DNA of 64,000 nt from Wenzhouxiangella sp. AB-CW3 (GCF_014725735.1 NZ_CP061368.1:2495225-2559224), one strand, 5' to 3'. Positions 1 to 8,919 are shown, numbered from the stretch's first letter. The notes: generated by a model from the sequence alone, not told the origin. Program-made: numbers and translations.

Positions 1-82
1 CAAGCACCATCACCACGCTGATGCTGACCGCACCACCGATCAGCCAGATCCACGGATCGCCGCTTTGGAACCACTTACGCAT
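1..82 (-). CDS. pstA: PstA, phosphate ABC transporter permease (N-terminal 27 codons, cut by window edge)
   Basis: The minus strand opens with ATG at 82 and encodes MRKWFQSGDPWIWLIGG followed by a hydrophobic run, which fits the cytoplasmic start and first membrane helix of a PstA-type permease. It lies directly downstream of pstC in the same direction, which is the usual pstSCAB order. The rest of the gene is beyond the window edge. The call rests mainly on position, because 27 residues are too few for a family assignment by themselves. Confidence 0.6.
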   Translation of the reverse strand, partial: MRKWFQSGDPWIWLIGGAVSISVVMVL

Positions 83-100
83 TGCTCGCCTCCGGCTCGC

Positions 101-192
101 AGGTGAAAGGTGAAAGGTGAAAGGTGAAAGGTGGCAAGCAAATGGATGGAGATATCTTTTCCCGTTTACCTTTTACCTTTTTACCTTTCACC
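101..192. repeat. Two 7-bp repeat arrays in inverted orientation, pstC-pstA gap
   Basis: Positions 101-135 hold five copies of AGGTGAA (the last degenerate). Positions 165-192 hold four copies of the near-complement (TTTACCT, TTTTACC, TTTCACC). The two arrays can pair as a hairpin with about 30 nt between them. The 171-bp gap between pstC and pstA has no gene. A similar pair of arrays recurs near 12.6-12.8 kb. Effects on pstC-pstA readthrough are inference. Confidence 0.8.
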
Positions 193-253
193 CACACCAC
201 CATTGATTCAAAACTCATTGTCTGAGTAAGCCGACTCATTGGTCTATGCCCCC

Positions 254-2539
254 TCACAACGACGAATACTTCGCCCGCAGTCGTTGGCGCACGACTTCGG
301 CGATGGTGTTAAGAATGAAGGTAAAGCCGAACAGCACCAGGGCCGCCAGGAACAGCAGGCGGTAATGCGTTCCGCCGACGGCGGCCTCGGGCATTTCCAC
401 GGCGATATTGGCCGAGAGGGTGCGCATACCCTCAAAGATGTTGAAATTGACCACCGGCGAGTTGCCGGTAGCCATGAGAACAATCATGGTCTCGCCAACC
501 GCGCGGCCGAACCCGATCATCACCGCCGAGAAGATACCGGGGCTGGCGGTCAGAATCACCACTCCGATGACTGTCTGCCAGGGTGTGGCACCCAAAGCCA
601 GAGAACCCTGGGTCAGGTGCTTCGGCACATTGAATACCGCATCCTCGGCAATCGAGAAGATGGTCGGGATGACGGCAAAGCCCATCGCGACACCGACGAC
701 CAGGGCATTGCGCTGGTCATAGGTGATGCCCACATCGGTAAACCACTGGCGCATGGATCCGTCGAAGAACCAAACTTCGATCAAGGGGCTCAGGGTCACG
801 CACAGCCAGCCGGTGAACAGCACCACCGGAATCAGAATGGCCGCCTCCCAGCCGGGCGGAATCCTGTTCCGGAATGTTTGCGGCAGGCTTGACCACAGCC
901 AGGCCGTGGTGATCATGAACAGTGGCATCAGGACCAGGATGGAAAATGCCGCCGGGAGGTGGTTCTCCACGAACGGCGCCATCCACAGACCGGCCAGAAA
1001 ACCGAGAATCACGGTCGGCAGAGCTTCCATGACCTCGATGGTCGGCTTGACAAAACCACGCATCTTCGGGCTCATGAAATAGGCGGTGTAGATCGCACCG
1101 AAAATGGCCAGCGGCATGGCGAACAGCATGGCGTAGAAGGCCGCCTTGAGGGTGCCAACCGACAGCGGCACCAGCGAGAACTTGGGCTCGAACTCGTCGG
1201 TAGCCGAAGATGACTGCCACACGTAGTCTCGCTGCGAGCGCCCTTCATACCAGACTTTGTTCCACAACGCCTTCCATGACGACTCGGGGTGCCGGTTCCA
1301 CATATCGGCGTAGTGAATCTGGCCCGTGCCATCGGTCCACATCAAGCCGTTGTTGCGGGGTGCCACGGCGATGTTCTCGATCGGATTGTCGCTGACCTGC
1401 TTCTGCATCAGGGTGCTGGCCGAGGTGCCGTAGTGCACACCGATTGTTCCTTCCGCGTCGCCGACGACAAAACCCTTCCGGGAATACTCGGGGAAAATGG
1501 CCGTGATTGCTCCGGGGTGTTGACGAAACTCGCGGATGCGTGTGATTCGCCCAATGTTGTCATCGTCACGCACAAGGAAGTACTGGGCGACACTGCCATC
1601 GGAACCACCAACGATGACCGACACCGTGCCAAGCAGATACTCCAGCGCGGTCACGCTGGCCAGATCCCCTTCAATGACCCGGCGGCTGTCGCGCAGCACG
1701 GCCTGTTCGGGCTCGCTGATGTCGTAGAAGTGCAGGAATCCCTGGGCATCGCCGATGAGCAGGTTGCGCATGGTGATGTCGATCAGGATGCGCGTTGGCG
1801 CGGCGGGCGGAGCCGGCAGTTCGTACTGGCTGGGCACAAATTCGGTTTCGCCGGTCATGAGGGAGCGCCGGCTGGTAAAGCGGGTCAGCAGCAGACGGCC
1901 ATCGGCCGTGTAGGCAACGATACCGATGCCCCGATCGCCCCGCTGGACGGCGATCACGTTGAGCGGCTGGCCCTGTTCGTCGATGGTGATGACCGGGTCT
2001 TCGACCGGAAAGGTCAGTTTGGGCGTCACCAGCCGTACGTCATCGGGGTAGCTCAGGTCGTAATCGTGTCGGACCAGCGCCAGTCGGCCGTTGTCGAGGC
2101 CGTAGGCAGCGATACCGGTGCGTGGCTCGGCCGAGGCGAAACTGACCACATTCCCGCCTTCGAAATCGATGACCTGCTGTCTCAGCCGGCGATCCTCGGT
2201 GGGGTCGAAAAACGAAACAGTACCGTCCTCGGCAAAACGCACGGCCGCTTCGCGATAGCGCTCCATGGCGATGAAGCGGGTCGGCGCGTCGCTCCCCGGC
2301 ACCTCGTAGCTGACCGGGGACTCGATGCTGGCGTTTCGCAGTAGTGGCGTGACCTCGGCAAAAAGAAACACGAAGATCAGGGTCAGCGAGATCACAACGC
2401 CAAAGCCCGCGCCCGAAACCAGGAAGCGGGTCAGCAGATCCTTGAAGTGGCGCAGCTTGCGCAGACGCGCACGACGATCGGAATCGGGGAGCAGATCGCT
2501 GGCCGAGGCGGTGGCCGCTGCAGTGTTCGTGGTCGACAT
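254..2539 (-). CDS. pstC: PstC, phosphate ABC transporter permease with large N-terminal sensor-like extension
   Basis: This is an inner-membrane permease of the high-affinity phosphate importer PstSCAB. The 761-residue product is over twice the size of E. coli PstC. A cytoplasmic N-terminus (about 1-35) and one membrane helix (about 38-65) precede roughly 400 residues rich in short beta-strand motifs, such as LLIGDAQGFLHFYD and GFVVGDAEGTIGVHY, which look like a beta-propeller. The permease domain occupies the last 300 residues, with PLAIFGAIYTAYFMSP, the EAA-type loop LALGATPWQTVIGVVI and the PstC-typical GRAVGETMIVLMATGN. Extended PstC proteins of this kind are common in gammaproteobacteria. 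A Pho box lies about 55 bp upstream and pstA follows after a 171-bp repeat-filled gap. The start follows the first ATG after the upstream stop. Confidence 0.93.
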   Translation of the reverse strand: MSTTNTAAATASASDLLPDSDRRARLRKLRHFKDLLTRFLVSGAGFGVVISLTLIFVFLFAEVTPLLRNASIESPVSYEVPGSDAPTRFIAMERYREAAVRFAEDGTVSFFDPTEDRRLRQQVIDFEGGNVVSFASAEPRTGIAAYGLDNGRLALVRHDYDLSYPDDVRLVTPKLTFPVEDPVITIDEQGQPLNVIAVQRGDRGIGIVAYTADGRLLLTRFTSRRSLMTGETEFVPSQYELPAPPAAPTRILIDITMRNLLIGDAQGFLHFYDISEPEQAVLRDSRRVIEGDLASVTALEYLLGTVSVIVGGSDGSVAQYFLVRDDDNIGRITRIREFRQHPGAITAIFPEYSRKGFVVGDAEGTIGVHYGTSASTLMQKQVSDNPIENIAVAPRNNGLMWTDGTGQIHYADMWNRHPESSWKALWNKVWYEGRSQRDYVWQSSSATDEFEPKFSLVPLSVGTLKAAFYAMLFAMPLAIFGAIYTAYFMSPKMRGFVKPTIEVMEALPTVILGFLAGLWMAPFVENHLPAAFSILVLMPLFMITTAWLWSSLPQTFRNRIPPGWEAAILIPVVLFTGWLCVTLSPLIEVWFFDGSMRQWFTDVGITYDQRNALVVGVAMGFAVIPTIFSIAEDAVFNVPKHLTQGSLALGATPWQTVIGVVILTASPGIFSAVMIGFGRAVGETMIVLMATGNSPVVNFNIFEGMRTLSANIAVEMPEAAVGGTHYRLLFLAALVLFGFTFILNTIAEVVRQRLRAKYSSL

Positions 2540-2594
2540 CGATTAATTCCTGGTTGAGCCGATACGTGTCAGGGGCGCAGTTTATGAATGCAAT

Positions 2595-2612
2595 ATGTCA
2601 GGGGTGTGACAG
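2595..2612 (-). promoter_or_regulatory. Pho box upstream of pstC
   Basis: On the minus strand two 7-mers, CTGTCAC and CTGACAT, are separated by 4 bp (11-bp period), matching the PhoB consensus CTGTCAT-N4-CTGTCAT with one or two mismatches per half. A possible -10 (CATAAA) follows about 10 bp downstream. It sits 56 bp before the pstC start, so pstC-pstA should have its own phosphate-starvation promoter. Confidence 0.65.
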
Positions 2613-2917
2613 GTGACCGCGGGATATCGGGTGCCGCTGGGCCGGTCGACTCCATCGGCCTGGATAGAGCGTCAATCGAATGCGGGCGTTGGTGTGCCAC
2701 CGAAATCGCGCATGTGGCCTGGAAAACGCCTTGACCTCGATTCACGAAATGATCGCGGACGGTACGGCTTGTTATTTGGCAGATTCCGGAAGTCGCCCAA
2801 CCCAGCGGCACCCGACACCCCACGGTTTGAAAGTATGGTGGTTTTTGGTGAGGCTTCGATTCGAGGTGGGTGAGGCTGGCTAGAATCATGGACTTACATC
2901 ATTCGAGATCTTGATAA
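2613..2917. other. Non-coding interval between pstS and pstC
   Basis: Short open frames occur on both strands, but none has a convincing ribosome site or protein family. Apart from the flanking Pho box and terminator I see no element here. Confidence 0.6.
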
Positions 2918-2946
2918 CAAACACCCCGCACTCGGCGGGGTGTTTG
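2918..2946 (-). terminator. Hairpin terminator after pstS
   Basis: CAAACACCCCGC pairs perfectly with GCGGGGTGTTTG around a 5-nt loop. It begins 31 nt after the pstS stop. The U-tract on the minus strand is short (TTATCAA), so termination may be partial. Confidence 0.7.
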
Positions 2947-2976
2947 CGGAGAGTCCGCGCGAAAGCGGGATGGAAC

Positions 2977-3930
2977 TCAGTCGATTCCCAGCTCGTTGCG
3001 GAAGCGCTCGGCAACCGATGCAGGCAGCGGAATGTAGCCGTCACGGACAACCACTTCCTGGCCCTGACGCGAGAGCACCAGGCGCATGAACTCACGTTCC
3101 AGCGGGTTCAGATCGCGGTTCGGGTGCTTGTTGACCGTCACGTACAGGAACCGGGCCAGCGGGTAGGAACCATCGGCAGCCGTTTCTCCAGAAGGCTCGA
3201 CCGGCGGATTGCCCACAGCGATGGCACGTACGCCGGACGTGGCGTAACCAATGCCGGAGTAGCCGATACCGTTGATCGACTCGGCCACACCCTGCACCAC
3301 CGAGGAGGAACCCGGCTGCTCGTTGATGGCGTCCTTGAAGTCGCCGTCGCACAGGGCGTGCTGGCGGAAGTAGCCGTAGGTGCCCGACACTGCGTTGCGC
3401 GAGTACAGGGTGATATCGCGATTGGCCCAGGCGCCTTCCAGGCCGAGCTGGCCCCAGCGAGTGATGTCTTCGTCACCACCGCAACGACGGGTCGAGGAGA
3501 AGACGGCATCGACTTCTTCAATGGTCATGCCTTCGATCGGGTTGTCACGGTTGACATACACGGCGATAGTGTCGATACCGACGCCGACCACGGTCATCGG
3601 GTAGCCGTGGCGCTCCTCGAAGGAGGCCTGCTCGCTGTCACGGGGCTGGCGGCTCATCGGGCCGAAGTTGGCGGTACCTTCGGCCATGGCCGGCGGCGCA
3701 GTCGAGGTGCCGGCACCCTGGATCTCCACGTTGACGTTGGGGTAGAAGTTCTGGAACTCCTCGGCCCACAGCGTCATCAGGTTGTTGAGGGTGTCGGAAC
3801 CGATCGACGAGAGGTTGCCGGAAATACCGGAAACCGGCTCATACTCGGGCAGGTCGGGATCGACGTCGGCGAAGGCCGTCGAGGCGGCCAGGGCGGCACT
3901 GATTGCAGCAGCGGTAATAAGCTTTTTCAT
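2977..3930 (-). CDS. pstS: PstS, periplasmic phosphate-binding protein
   Basis: This is the periplasmic receptor that hands phosphate to PstCA. The protein is 317 residues, with a Sec signal peptide MKKLITAAAISAALAASTAFA followed by the mature N-terminus. Motifs typical of phosphate-binding proteins are present: SSIGSDTLNNLM near the mature start, GTANFGPMSRQ, and NAVSGTYGYFRQHAL, the serine/glycine loop that contacts phosphate. ATG 3930 was chosen over the upstream in-frame ATG (3957) because it has GGAG nine bases upstream and opens the signal peptide. The gene is preceded by a Pho box, followed by a terminator, and flanked by a porin gene upstream and pstC downstream, all in the same direction. 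Confidence 0.93.
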   Translation of the reverse strand: MKKLITAAAISAALAASTAFADVDPDLPEYEPVSGISGNLSSIGSDTLNNLMTLWAEEFQNFYPNVNVEIQGAGTSTAPPAMAEGTANFGPMSRQPRDSEQASFEERHGYPMTVVGVGIDTIAVYVNRDNPIEGMTIEEVDAVFSSTRRCGGDEDITRWGQLGLEGAWANRDITLYSRNAVSGTYGYFRQHALCDGDFKDAINEQPGSSSVVQGVAESINGIGYSGIGYATSGVRAIAVGNPPVEPSGETAADGSYPLARFLYVTVNKHPNRDLNPLEREFMRLVLSRQGQEVVVRDGYIPLPASVAERFRNELGID

Positions 3931-4000
3931 GTTGCTAATCTCCATTTTTCCTTGCATGACAAGGCATTTCAGGTTGTGGAAAACACTCTAAAAGGTACAG

Positions 4001-4018
4001 ATGACACTTGAATGACGC
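4001..4018 (-). promoter_or_regulatory. Pho box upstream of pstS
   Basis: Minus-strand halves GCGTCAT and GTGTCAT lie at an 11-bp period, about 70 bp before the pstS ATG. They fit the PhoB direct-repeat site. One half overlaps the hairpin that ends the porin transcript. Confidence 0.65.
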
Positions 4019-4041
4019 CGGGGATAAGTTTCAGCCCCGGC
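4017..4041 (-). terminator. Hairpin after porin gene
   Basis: GCCGGGG pairs with CCCCGGC around an 11-nt loop, 12 nt beyond the porin stop. There is no clear U-tract. It overlaps one half of the pstS Pho box, so PhoB binding and porin 3'-end formation share DNA. Confidence 0.45.
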
Positions 4042-4052
4042 CGTCAAAATAC

Positions 4053-5060
4053 TCAGAAGTCGAATCGCAGACCCAGCGACAAGCCAGAGGCTGTTTCGCC
4101 GAAGCTGCCAGGCGTACCCGTAGTGCGCGCCTGACTCCAGGGATTCAGGTTGGCGTTGTCGTCGTTGGAAACCATGGCGTAGTTGGCATAGATTCTCAGC
4201 TGGCTTGCCAGTCGATGCTCTATACCAACGGCGAGGAGGTTCGAATCACCATCGTCAATATCCGCCGAACGAATCAGATAATGGCCCTTGAGCAGCGTCT
4301 GCTCAGTCATCCGAAAACTGGCACCAAAGCCGAACACATCGCTATCGAATGTGTCGTCATCATGATCAATGGTCTGGTAAAAGCCGACCAGGTTGGCATT
4401 GCCCAGGTCATATCCGAGAGCGAAGCGAATAGCATCGCGACCGCCGCGGCTACGATTGGAGTCAAAATTCTCGTACGCCAGCGCCAGGTCAAAGTTTCCT
4501 TCCTGCCAGGTCACAGAAGTACTGAACGCGTCATCGCTGCCATCGGCGGAAGCGTCTCCACCCTCATGAAGTGAATAGGCCAGATTGAACTGCACGCCGC
4601 TCATGCTCGGTGTCTGATAATGCATGGTGTTCGGCATGCGTTCATCGAAGCGGCCGTCGTATGCACGCGTCAGGTTACGCATGTCGCCGAGTTGATCTCC
4701 AAAAAGGTTGGCGGGGCCACGGGCACGCTTGAAGGGGGTATCGAACTTGCCGAACCGCACCATGCCGAAGTCACCGCGGATGCCGGCGAAGGTGTCGCGG
4801 CTGGCCCAGCTCGAACCGCTGTCACTGTAGTCGATCTCCTGCTCGATCTGCATGATGCCGATGATTCCGTCGAAATCACGCTGAGCCCGAAAACCAAGCC
4901 TTGAAGAGTTGCTCGAGGCATTGAATTCGGAATAGTCGGCTCCATCATCGAGAAAATCGACCGACACGTTGGCACGGCCATACAGCGTGATCTCGTCTTC
5001 GGCCATGGCGACCGCCGGCAGTGCGGCCAGAATAGCCACGGGGAGCAAGGCTTTCTTCAT
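4053..5060 (-). CDS. Gram-negative trimeric porin, probably phosphate-regulated
   Basis: This is an outer-membrane beta-barrel channel of about 335 residues. A signal peptide (MKKALLPVAILAALPAVAMA) leads into the typical porin start EDEITLYGRANVSVDF. Alternating strands follow, with the conserved SRLGFRAQRDF and GIRGDFGMVRFGKFDTPFK segments, and the chain ends in phenylalanine (LGLRFDF), the outer-membrane assembly signal. It belongs to the general porin family common in beta- and gammaproteobacteria. The position between pstS and phoR suggests a phosphate-uptake role like PhoE or OprP, which is inference. The ATG at 5060 follows GGAG; a GTG at 5063 is an equally spaced alternative. I found no convincing Pho box upstream. 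Confidence 0.88.
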   Translation of the reverse strand: MKKALLPVAILAALPAVAMAEDEITLYGRANVSVDFLDDGADYSEFNASSNSSRLGFRAQRDFDGIIGIMQIEQEIDYSDSGSSWASRDTFAGIRGDFGMVRFGKFDTPFKRARGPANLFGDQLGDMRNLTRAYDGRFDERMPNTMHYQTPSMSGVQFNLAYSLHEGGDASADGSDDAFSTSVTWQEGNFDLALAYENFDSNRSRGGRDAIRFALGYDLGNANLVGFYQTIDHDDDTFDSDVFGFGASFRMTEQTLLKGHYLIRSADIDDGDSNLLAVGIEHRLASQLRIYANYAMVSNDDNANLNPWSQARTTGTPGSFGETASGLSLGLRFDF

Positions 5061-5283
5061 CACTTTTAATCTCCAGTCTTCAGGTTCTGCATTAAGTTTG
5101 ACGGGTCACGCCAGGGTGCCAGTCAGGTTGTTGTTCAACAAGGAACGGGGCAATCGTCAACCTTGCGACATCCACAAGGTTAGGACTGTCATATGGCGCT
5201 TCCATGAACCCGAGGTTACGGATTGATGAACAGGCTCATGCATTCACGCGGGGAGGTAATAGAGGAAACTTCAGATGTTGGCT

Positions 5284-6591
5284 CTAATCCGGCAGACCAG
5301 AACGTCTAACCACACGATCTGCCGGAAAAACAAACCGGAAGGTACTGCCTTCGCCGGGCTCGGACTCGACTTCGAGCTGTGCGCCATGGCGTTTGAGGAC
5401 ATGCTTGACAATAGCCAGGCCCAGTCCGGTACCTCCGGTCTTTCGGCTATGGGAGCTGTCGACTCGATAGAAGCGCTGGGTAATGAAGGGGATGTGCTTC
5501 TTTTCGATACCAACACCCTGGTCTGTCACTTCAAAGATTGCCATGCCGGAGTCGCTTTTGAACCAGCGAACTGTTATGGTCGTGCCCTCCGGGCTGTATC
5601 GCAATGCATTGGTCAGGAGGTTGGACATGGCGCTATGCAGTTCACCTTCAATTGCCCGCAGCTGACAGTCAGGATCAATGTCGACATCCAGGACATGTTT
5701 GTCTTCGTCCATTGCGCGGACATCATGAAAGATTCGACGTATAAGCCCATCCACGTCGACCACGTACTCATCGGAGGCATCAGTTTCATCAGTCTCCAGC
5801 CGCGACAACTCCAGCAAATCATTAAGCAGGTTGGTCATACGCCTGCACTGTGCCTGCATTTCGCTTACAGGCTTTTGCCACTCCGGCCCAAGCTCATTAC
5901 CTGACGCCAGCATATCCAGATATCCGGCCAGCACTGTGAGTGGAGAGCGCAATTCGTGTGATGCGTTTGCGACGAAGTCACGTCGCATGGCCTGAAGCCT
6001 GACCAGACGAGTGATGTCTCTTATGATCAGCAGGTACTGATGATTCCCATATGGGACCAGACGCAGCATCAATGTTCGCGCATCGTCAATCGGAGAACGA
6101 ATTTCCAGGGCTTGATTGAAATCGCCGGTACTGAGGAACTTTGCGAACACCGGGCTGCGAATCAGGTTCGTGACAGCCTGTCCCAGGTCTCGCCTGGGCA
6201 CCAGTCCAACCAGGCGTGTCGCCGCTTCGTTGCACCAGGAGATGTGAAATGAATCATCCAAAACCAGGGTGCCGTCAGGCATGGCCGTGGTCGATTCCCG
6301 AAACTCGCGAATGACTCGGGCTAGGCGCTTCTTGCTCTTGTACTGACGGCGTTGAAGCTGGTGGTACTCATCAAAGACATGGCCCCAGATCCCCCAGGCC
6401 TCTGGCGGCTGCCTGCGACGACTGTCCAGCCATTCATCCAGCCGGTACATTTGCCAGACCCAGCGCGCAAGAAACAAGGCCAGAGCAAATACCAGAAACC
6501 ATGCCACCTGGCCGAAAAACACCCCAAAAAGCACGCTGCCGAAAAGCAACGCACCCAGCAGCATGATTTCGCCGATCCAGTTTCGAGACAT
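5284..6591 (-). CDS. phoR: PhoR, phosphate-regulon sensor histidine kinase
   Basis: This is a membrane-bound sensor kinase that phosphorylates PhoB when phosphate is scarce. The 435-residue protein has two N-terminal helices (about 9-46) with almost no periplasmic loop and a PAS-type domain (about 100-195, including PDGTLVLDDSFHISWCNEAA). The HisKA domain carries the phospho-acceptor H212 in FVANASHELRSPLT. The ATPase domain has the N box NLLTNALRYSPEG, and the G boxes DQGVGIEKKHIPFI and GTGLGLAIVKHVLKRHG. The short sensor region fits PhoR, which senses through the Pst complex. It starts on the TGATG that ends phoB (1-bp overlap), so the pair is co-transcribed and probably translationally coupled. 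Confidence 0.94.
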   Translation of the reverse strand: MSRNWIGEIMLLGALLFGSVLFGVFFGQVAWFLVFALALFLARWVWQMYRLDEWLDSRRRQPPEAWGIWGHVFDEYHQLQRRQYKSKKRLARVIREFRESTTAMPDGTLVLDDSFHISWCNEAATRLVGLVPRRDLGQAVTNLIRSPVFAKFLSTGDFNQALEIRSPIDDARTLMLRLVPYGNHQYLLIIRDITRLVRLQAMRRDFVANASHELRSPLTVLAGYLDMLASGNELGPEWQKPVSEMQAQCRRMTNLLNDLLELSRLETDETDASDEYVVDVDGLIRRIFHDVRAMDEDKHVLDVDIDPDCQLRAIEGELHSAMSNLLTNALRYSPEGTTITVRWFKSDSGMAIFEVTDQGVGIEKKHIPFITQRFYRVDSSHSRKTGGTGLGLAIVKHVLKRHGAQLEVESEPGEGSTFRFVFPADRVVRRSGLPD

Positions 6592-7289
6592 CAGTCGTCG
6601 GCAGTCACCGAGAAGCGGTATCCGGCGCCACGCACGGTCTGAACGTAGCGATCAAAGCCATGTTTTTCGAGTGCCTTTCGCAGCCTCAGGATATGAACGT
6701 CCACGGTGCGTTCTTCCACATACACGCCGCTGCCCCAGACATGATCCAGCAGCTGTGACCGCGAGTAAACCCGGTCGGGATGGGTCATGAAGAACTTGAG
6801 CATGCGATATTCGGTAGGCCCAAGATCCACCGGCTTCCCGTTGGCCAACACCCGGTGACTGGCGACATTGATGATCAACCCTCCCAGCTCGATCTCGTCG
6901 TCCACTCCACCCGGCTGCGTGCGACGCAGCACAGCATGAATACGGGCGATCAGCTCACGCGCGCCGAATGGTTTGGTGACATAGTCATCGACACCGCTAT
7001 CGAGCCCGCGAACCTTGTCGTCTTCCATGGCGCGGGCGGTTAGCATGATGATGGGCAGCTCGCGGGTGACTTCGTCACGACGCAGGCTGCGCGCCAGCTC
7101 GATACCGCTGGTATCGGGCAGCATCCAGTCAAGAAGGATCAGGTCGGGGCGTTCATCGGCGACCTTCACCCTCGCCTCCTGACAGGTGCCGGCAGCCACG
7201 GTGCGGTATCCGGCGCGATCCAGGTTGAACAGGACCATGTCGCGTATGGCCTCGTCATCTTCAACTACGAGAATGGTCTGACTTGTCAT
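6591..7289 (-). CDS. phoB: PhoB, phosphate-regulon response regulator
   Basis: This is an OmpR-family response regulator that binds Pho boxes. The 232-residue protein has a receiver domain with the acidic pair D11-D12, phospho-acceptor D54 (LILLDWMLPD), T near 82 and the switch lysine in DDYVTKPF. A winged-helix domain follows (RVYSRSQLLDHVWG, EERTVDVHILRLRKALE). The start was set at 7289, where the receiver domain begins (MTSQTILVVEDD), instead of an upstream in-frame start that would cross the Pho boxes. AAGGG lies upstream. Three PhoB half-sites precede the gene, so the phoBR operon is very likely autoregulated. Confidence 0.95.
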   Translation of the reverse strand: MTSQTILVVEDDEAIRDMVLFNLDRAGYRTVAAGTCQEARVKVADERPDLILLDWMLPDTSGIELARSLRRDEVTRELPIIMLTARAMEDDKVRGLDSGVDDYVTKPFGARELIARIHAVLRRTQPGGVDDEIELGGLIINVASHRVLANGKPVDLGPTEYRMLKFFMTHPDRVYSRSQLLDHVWGSGVYVEERTVDVHILRLRKALEKHGFDRYVQTVRGAGYRFSVTADD

Positions 7290-7337
7290 GGCGTCATCCC
7301 TTGCCAGTTGATGTCGGGAGTATTGCACCAGTGTCAT

Positions 7338-7366
7338 GTGACAATTCGATGACGCCACGATGACGG
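7338..7366 (-). promoter_or_regulatory. Triple PhoB-binding repeat upstream of phoBR
   Basis: On the minus strand three 7-mers, CCGTCAT, GCGTCAT and TTGTCAC, follow each other at an exact 11-bp period. They end about 49 bp before the phoB ATG. This matches tandem PhoB half-sites and indicates strong positive autoregulation. Confidence 0.75.
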
Positions 7367-7384
7367 CATTGTTTCAGTCGGATT

Positions 7385-8356
7385 TCAATCGCCGTAGCGG
7401 GAGCGCGCCTGTTGCAACTGGTCGCGAATGGCGTGGCGCAGGAATTCCGGCTCCAAAACTTCGATCTCGCAGCCGTAGCGCAGAATTTCCATTTCCAGCT
7501 CTCGCGAACGCCCGAACGGGACCTCCAGCACGTATCCACCGTCTTCCAGCCAGCAACCATGCTGTCGCGGATGCCAGATCTCGTCGGCGGCCCAGCGCGC
7601 GGCCTCGGGGGTGAACTGCAATCGGGCCCGGTGCTCGGCCGGGCCGGAGAAGATCCCGAAGGACTGGTCGAGCTCTCGTGCCAGCTTATCGTCACCGACC
7701 TCGACAGCCTCCTGCTCCAGCAGGGTCATCCCACGAATGCGTTCCAGCGCAAAACTTCTCAGTCCCTCGGCACGGTGGCACCAGGCGTCCAGATACCAGC
7801 GGTCACGGTAGGAGGTCAGACGCTGTGGAGACACCTCACGGTCACTGACATCATCACGGCGACGACCGTGATAGCTGATCTTCAGGCGCTGACGCCGAAA
7901 CAGGGCCTGCATGACATCCTCGAACAGATCGGCCGGTACCGGTCGGCCCGCATCGCGACGGATATTGACGCGCTCGGGCTGAGCCGAGAAGTTCAGCCCT
8001 TGCTGGTCCAGCAACTGGTTGATGCGGCTCTGCACCCCGTCCAGTTCATCTTCCAGCAGGCCGGGTTGCACATTGCCGAGAATATGGCGTGCCGTCAGCA
8101 GGGCCTGGAGTTCGTCCGGGCTGATCCACAGCCCCGGCAACTCGAAATTGCCGGCCAGGCTGCGGTCGTAGTAATAGCCGCGGCCGTCGGGATCCTGCTC
8201 CAGGGGGGCACCAAGATGGTCACGCAACTCGCCGACCAGGCGATACAAGGTCGCCTGGCTGCAGCCCAGTTCATCCATCAAGTCCTGACGCGTTATGGGA
8301 GTGCGCCTCTGGCGCAGGATGTCATGCAGGTGATACAGGCGCTCGCGCCGGCTCAC
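7385..8356 (-). CDS. WYL-domain transcriptional regulator
   Basis: This is a DNA-binding regulator of the HTH-WYL class, in which the WYL domain senses a ligand or nucleic acid. The product is 323 residues. An N-terminal winged helix (RRERLYHLHDILRQRRTPI, then LGCSQATLYRLVGELRD) is followed by a central helical segment and a WYL domain from about residue 140 (LKISYHGRRRD, then SPQRLTSYRDRWYLDAWCHR, then LRSFALERI). A C-terminal WCX-like region completes it. The GTG start at 8356 overlaps the zur stop in a GTGA junction, so translation is probably coupled to zur. An upstream in-frame codon would extend it into zur and was not chosen. The ligand and targets cannot be inferred. Confidence 0.85.
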   Translation of the reverse strand: MSRRERLYHLHDILRQRRTPITRQDLMDELGCSQATLYRLVGELRDHLGAPLEQDPDGRGYYYDRSLAGNFELPGLWISPDELQALLTARHILGNVQPGLLEDELDGVQSRINQLLDQQGLNFSAQPERVNIRRDAGRPVPADLFEDVMQALFRRQRLKISYHGRRRDDVSDREVSPQRLTSYRDRWYLDAWCHRAEGLRSFALERIRGMTLLEQEAVEVGDDKLARELDQSFGIFSGPAEHRARLQFTPEAARWAADEIWHPRQHGCWLEDGGYVLEVPFGRSRELEMEILRYGCEIEVLEPEFLRHAIRDQLQQARSRYGD

Positions 8357-8808
8357 TGCCTGGTGTCCGCCTTGCAGTCGCTGCACAGGCCATAGAGTTC
8401 CAGAACCTGGCGACCGGGTTTGAAGTCATGCTTTCCTGCCGCTTCCAGCAGTCGTTTGGTCAGCCCGTCATCGTGAATTTCCGTCACCGACTGGCAGCTC
8501 TCGCAAATCAGAAACTGCCCCTGGTGGCTTTCATGCGGGTGAAAACAGCTGACAAAGGCATTGAGAGTCTCCAGCCGGTGGATGAAGTCGTTCTCCAGCA
8601 GAAAATCCAAGGCCCGGTAGATGGTTGGCGGCGCCGCACCGGGCTGCTCGGTCTTGAGCTGATCGAGCAAATCATAGGCCTTGACCGGCCCATCGGCGGC
8701 CAGCACCAGTTCAAGCACACGCCGGCGCGTGGGCGTAAGCCTCAGACCCCGCTGACGACAGTGCTGCTCAACCTCACGGACAACCTGTTCTGCTTGCATG
8801 TCAAGCAT
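8353..8808 (-). CDS. zur: Zur-like Fur-family zinc uptake regulator
   Basis: This is a metal-dependent repressor of the Fur family with 151 residues. The winged-helix DNA-binding part contains LRLTPTRRRVLELVL and the family signature PPTIYRALDFLLENDFIHR. The dimerisation part has CFHPHESHQGQFLICESCQS and a final GLCSDC, so two CxxC pairs can bind structural zinc. The pattern fits Zur better than Fur because it lacks the Fur HHDH motif. Two starts are possible (8808 and 8799) and neither has a strong ribosome site. The WYL regulator follows with a 4-bp overlap. A 90-bp heptamer array lies between zur and gltX, just upstream of this start, and could affect zur expression. Confidence 0.8.
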   Translation of the reverse strand: MLDMQAEQVVREVEQHCRQRGLRLTPTRRRVLELVLAADGPVKAYDLLDQLKTEQPGAAPPTIYRALDFLLENDFIHRLETLNAFVSCFHPHESHQGQFLICESCQSVTEIHDDGLTKRLLEAAGKHDFKPGRQVLELYGLCSDCKADTRQ

Positions 8809-8828
8809 TCTAGCAGGGCGACGGAATT

Positions 8829-8919
<91 letters not shown>

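Noticed and set aside
2569-2889. 106-residue minus-strand frame upstream of pstC
   Set aside because: It would cover the pstC Pho box and the pstS terminator, has no ribosome site and resembles no family.
5130-5200. Possible Pho box before the porin gene
   Set aside because: Minus-strand ATGTCGC and TTGACGA are at an 11-bp period, but the second half matches only 3 of 7 consensus positions. Too weak to call.
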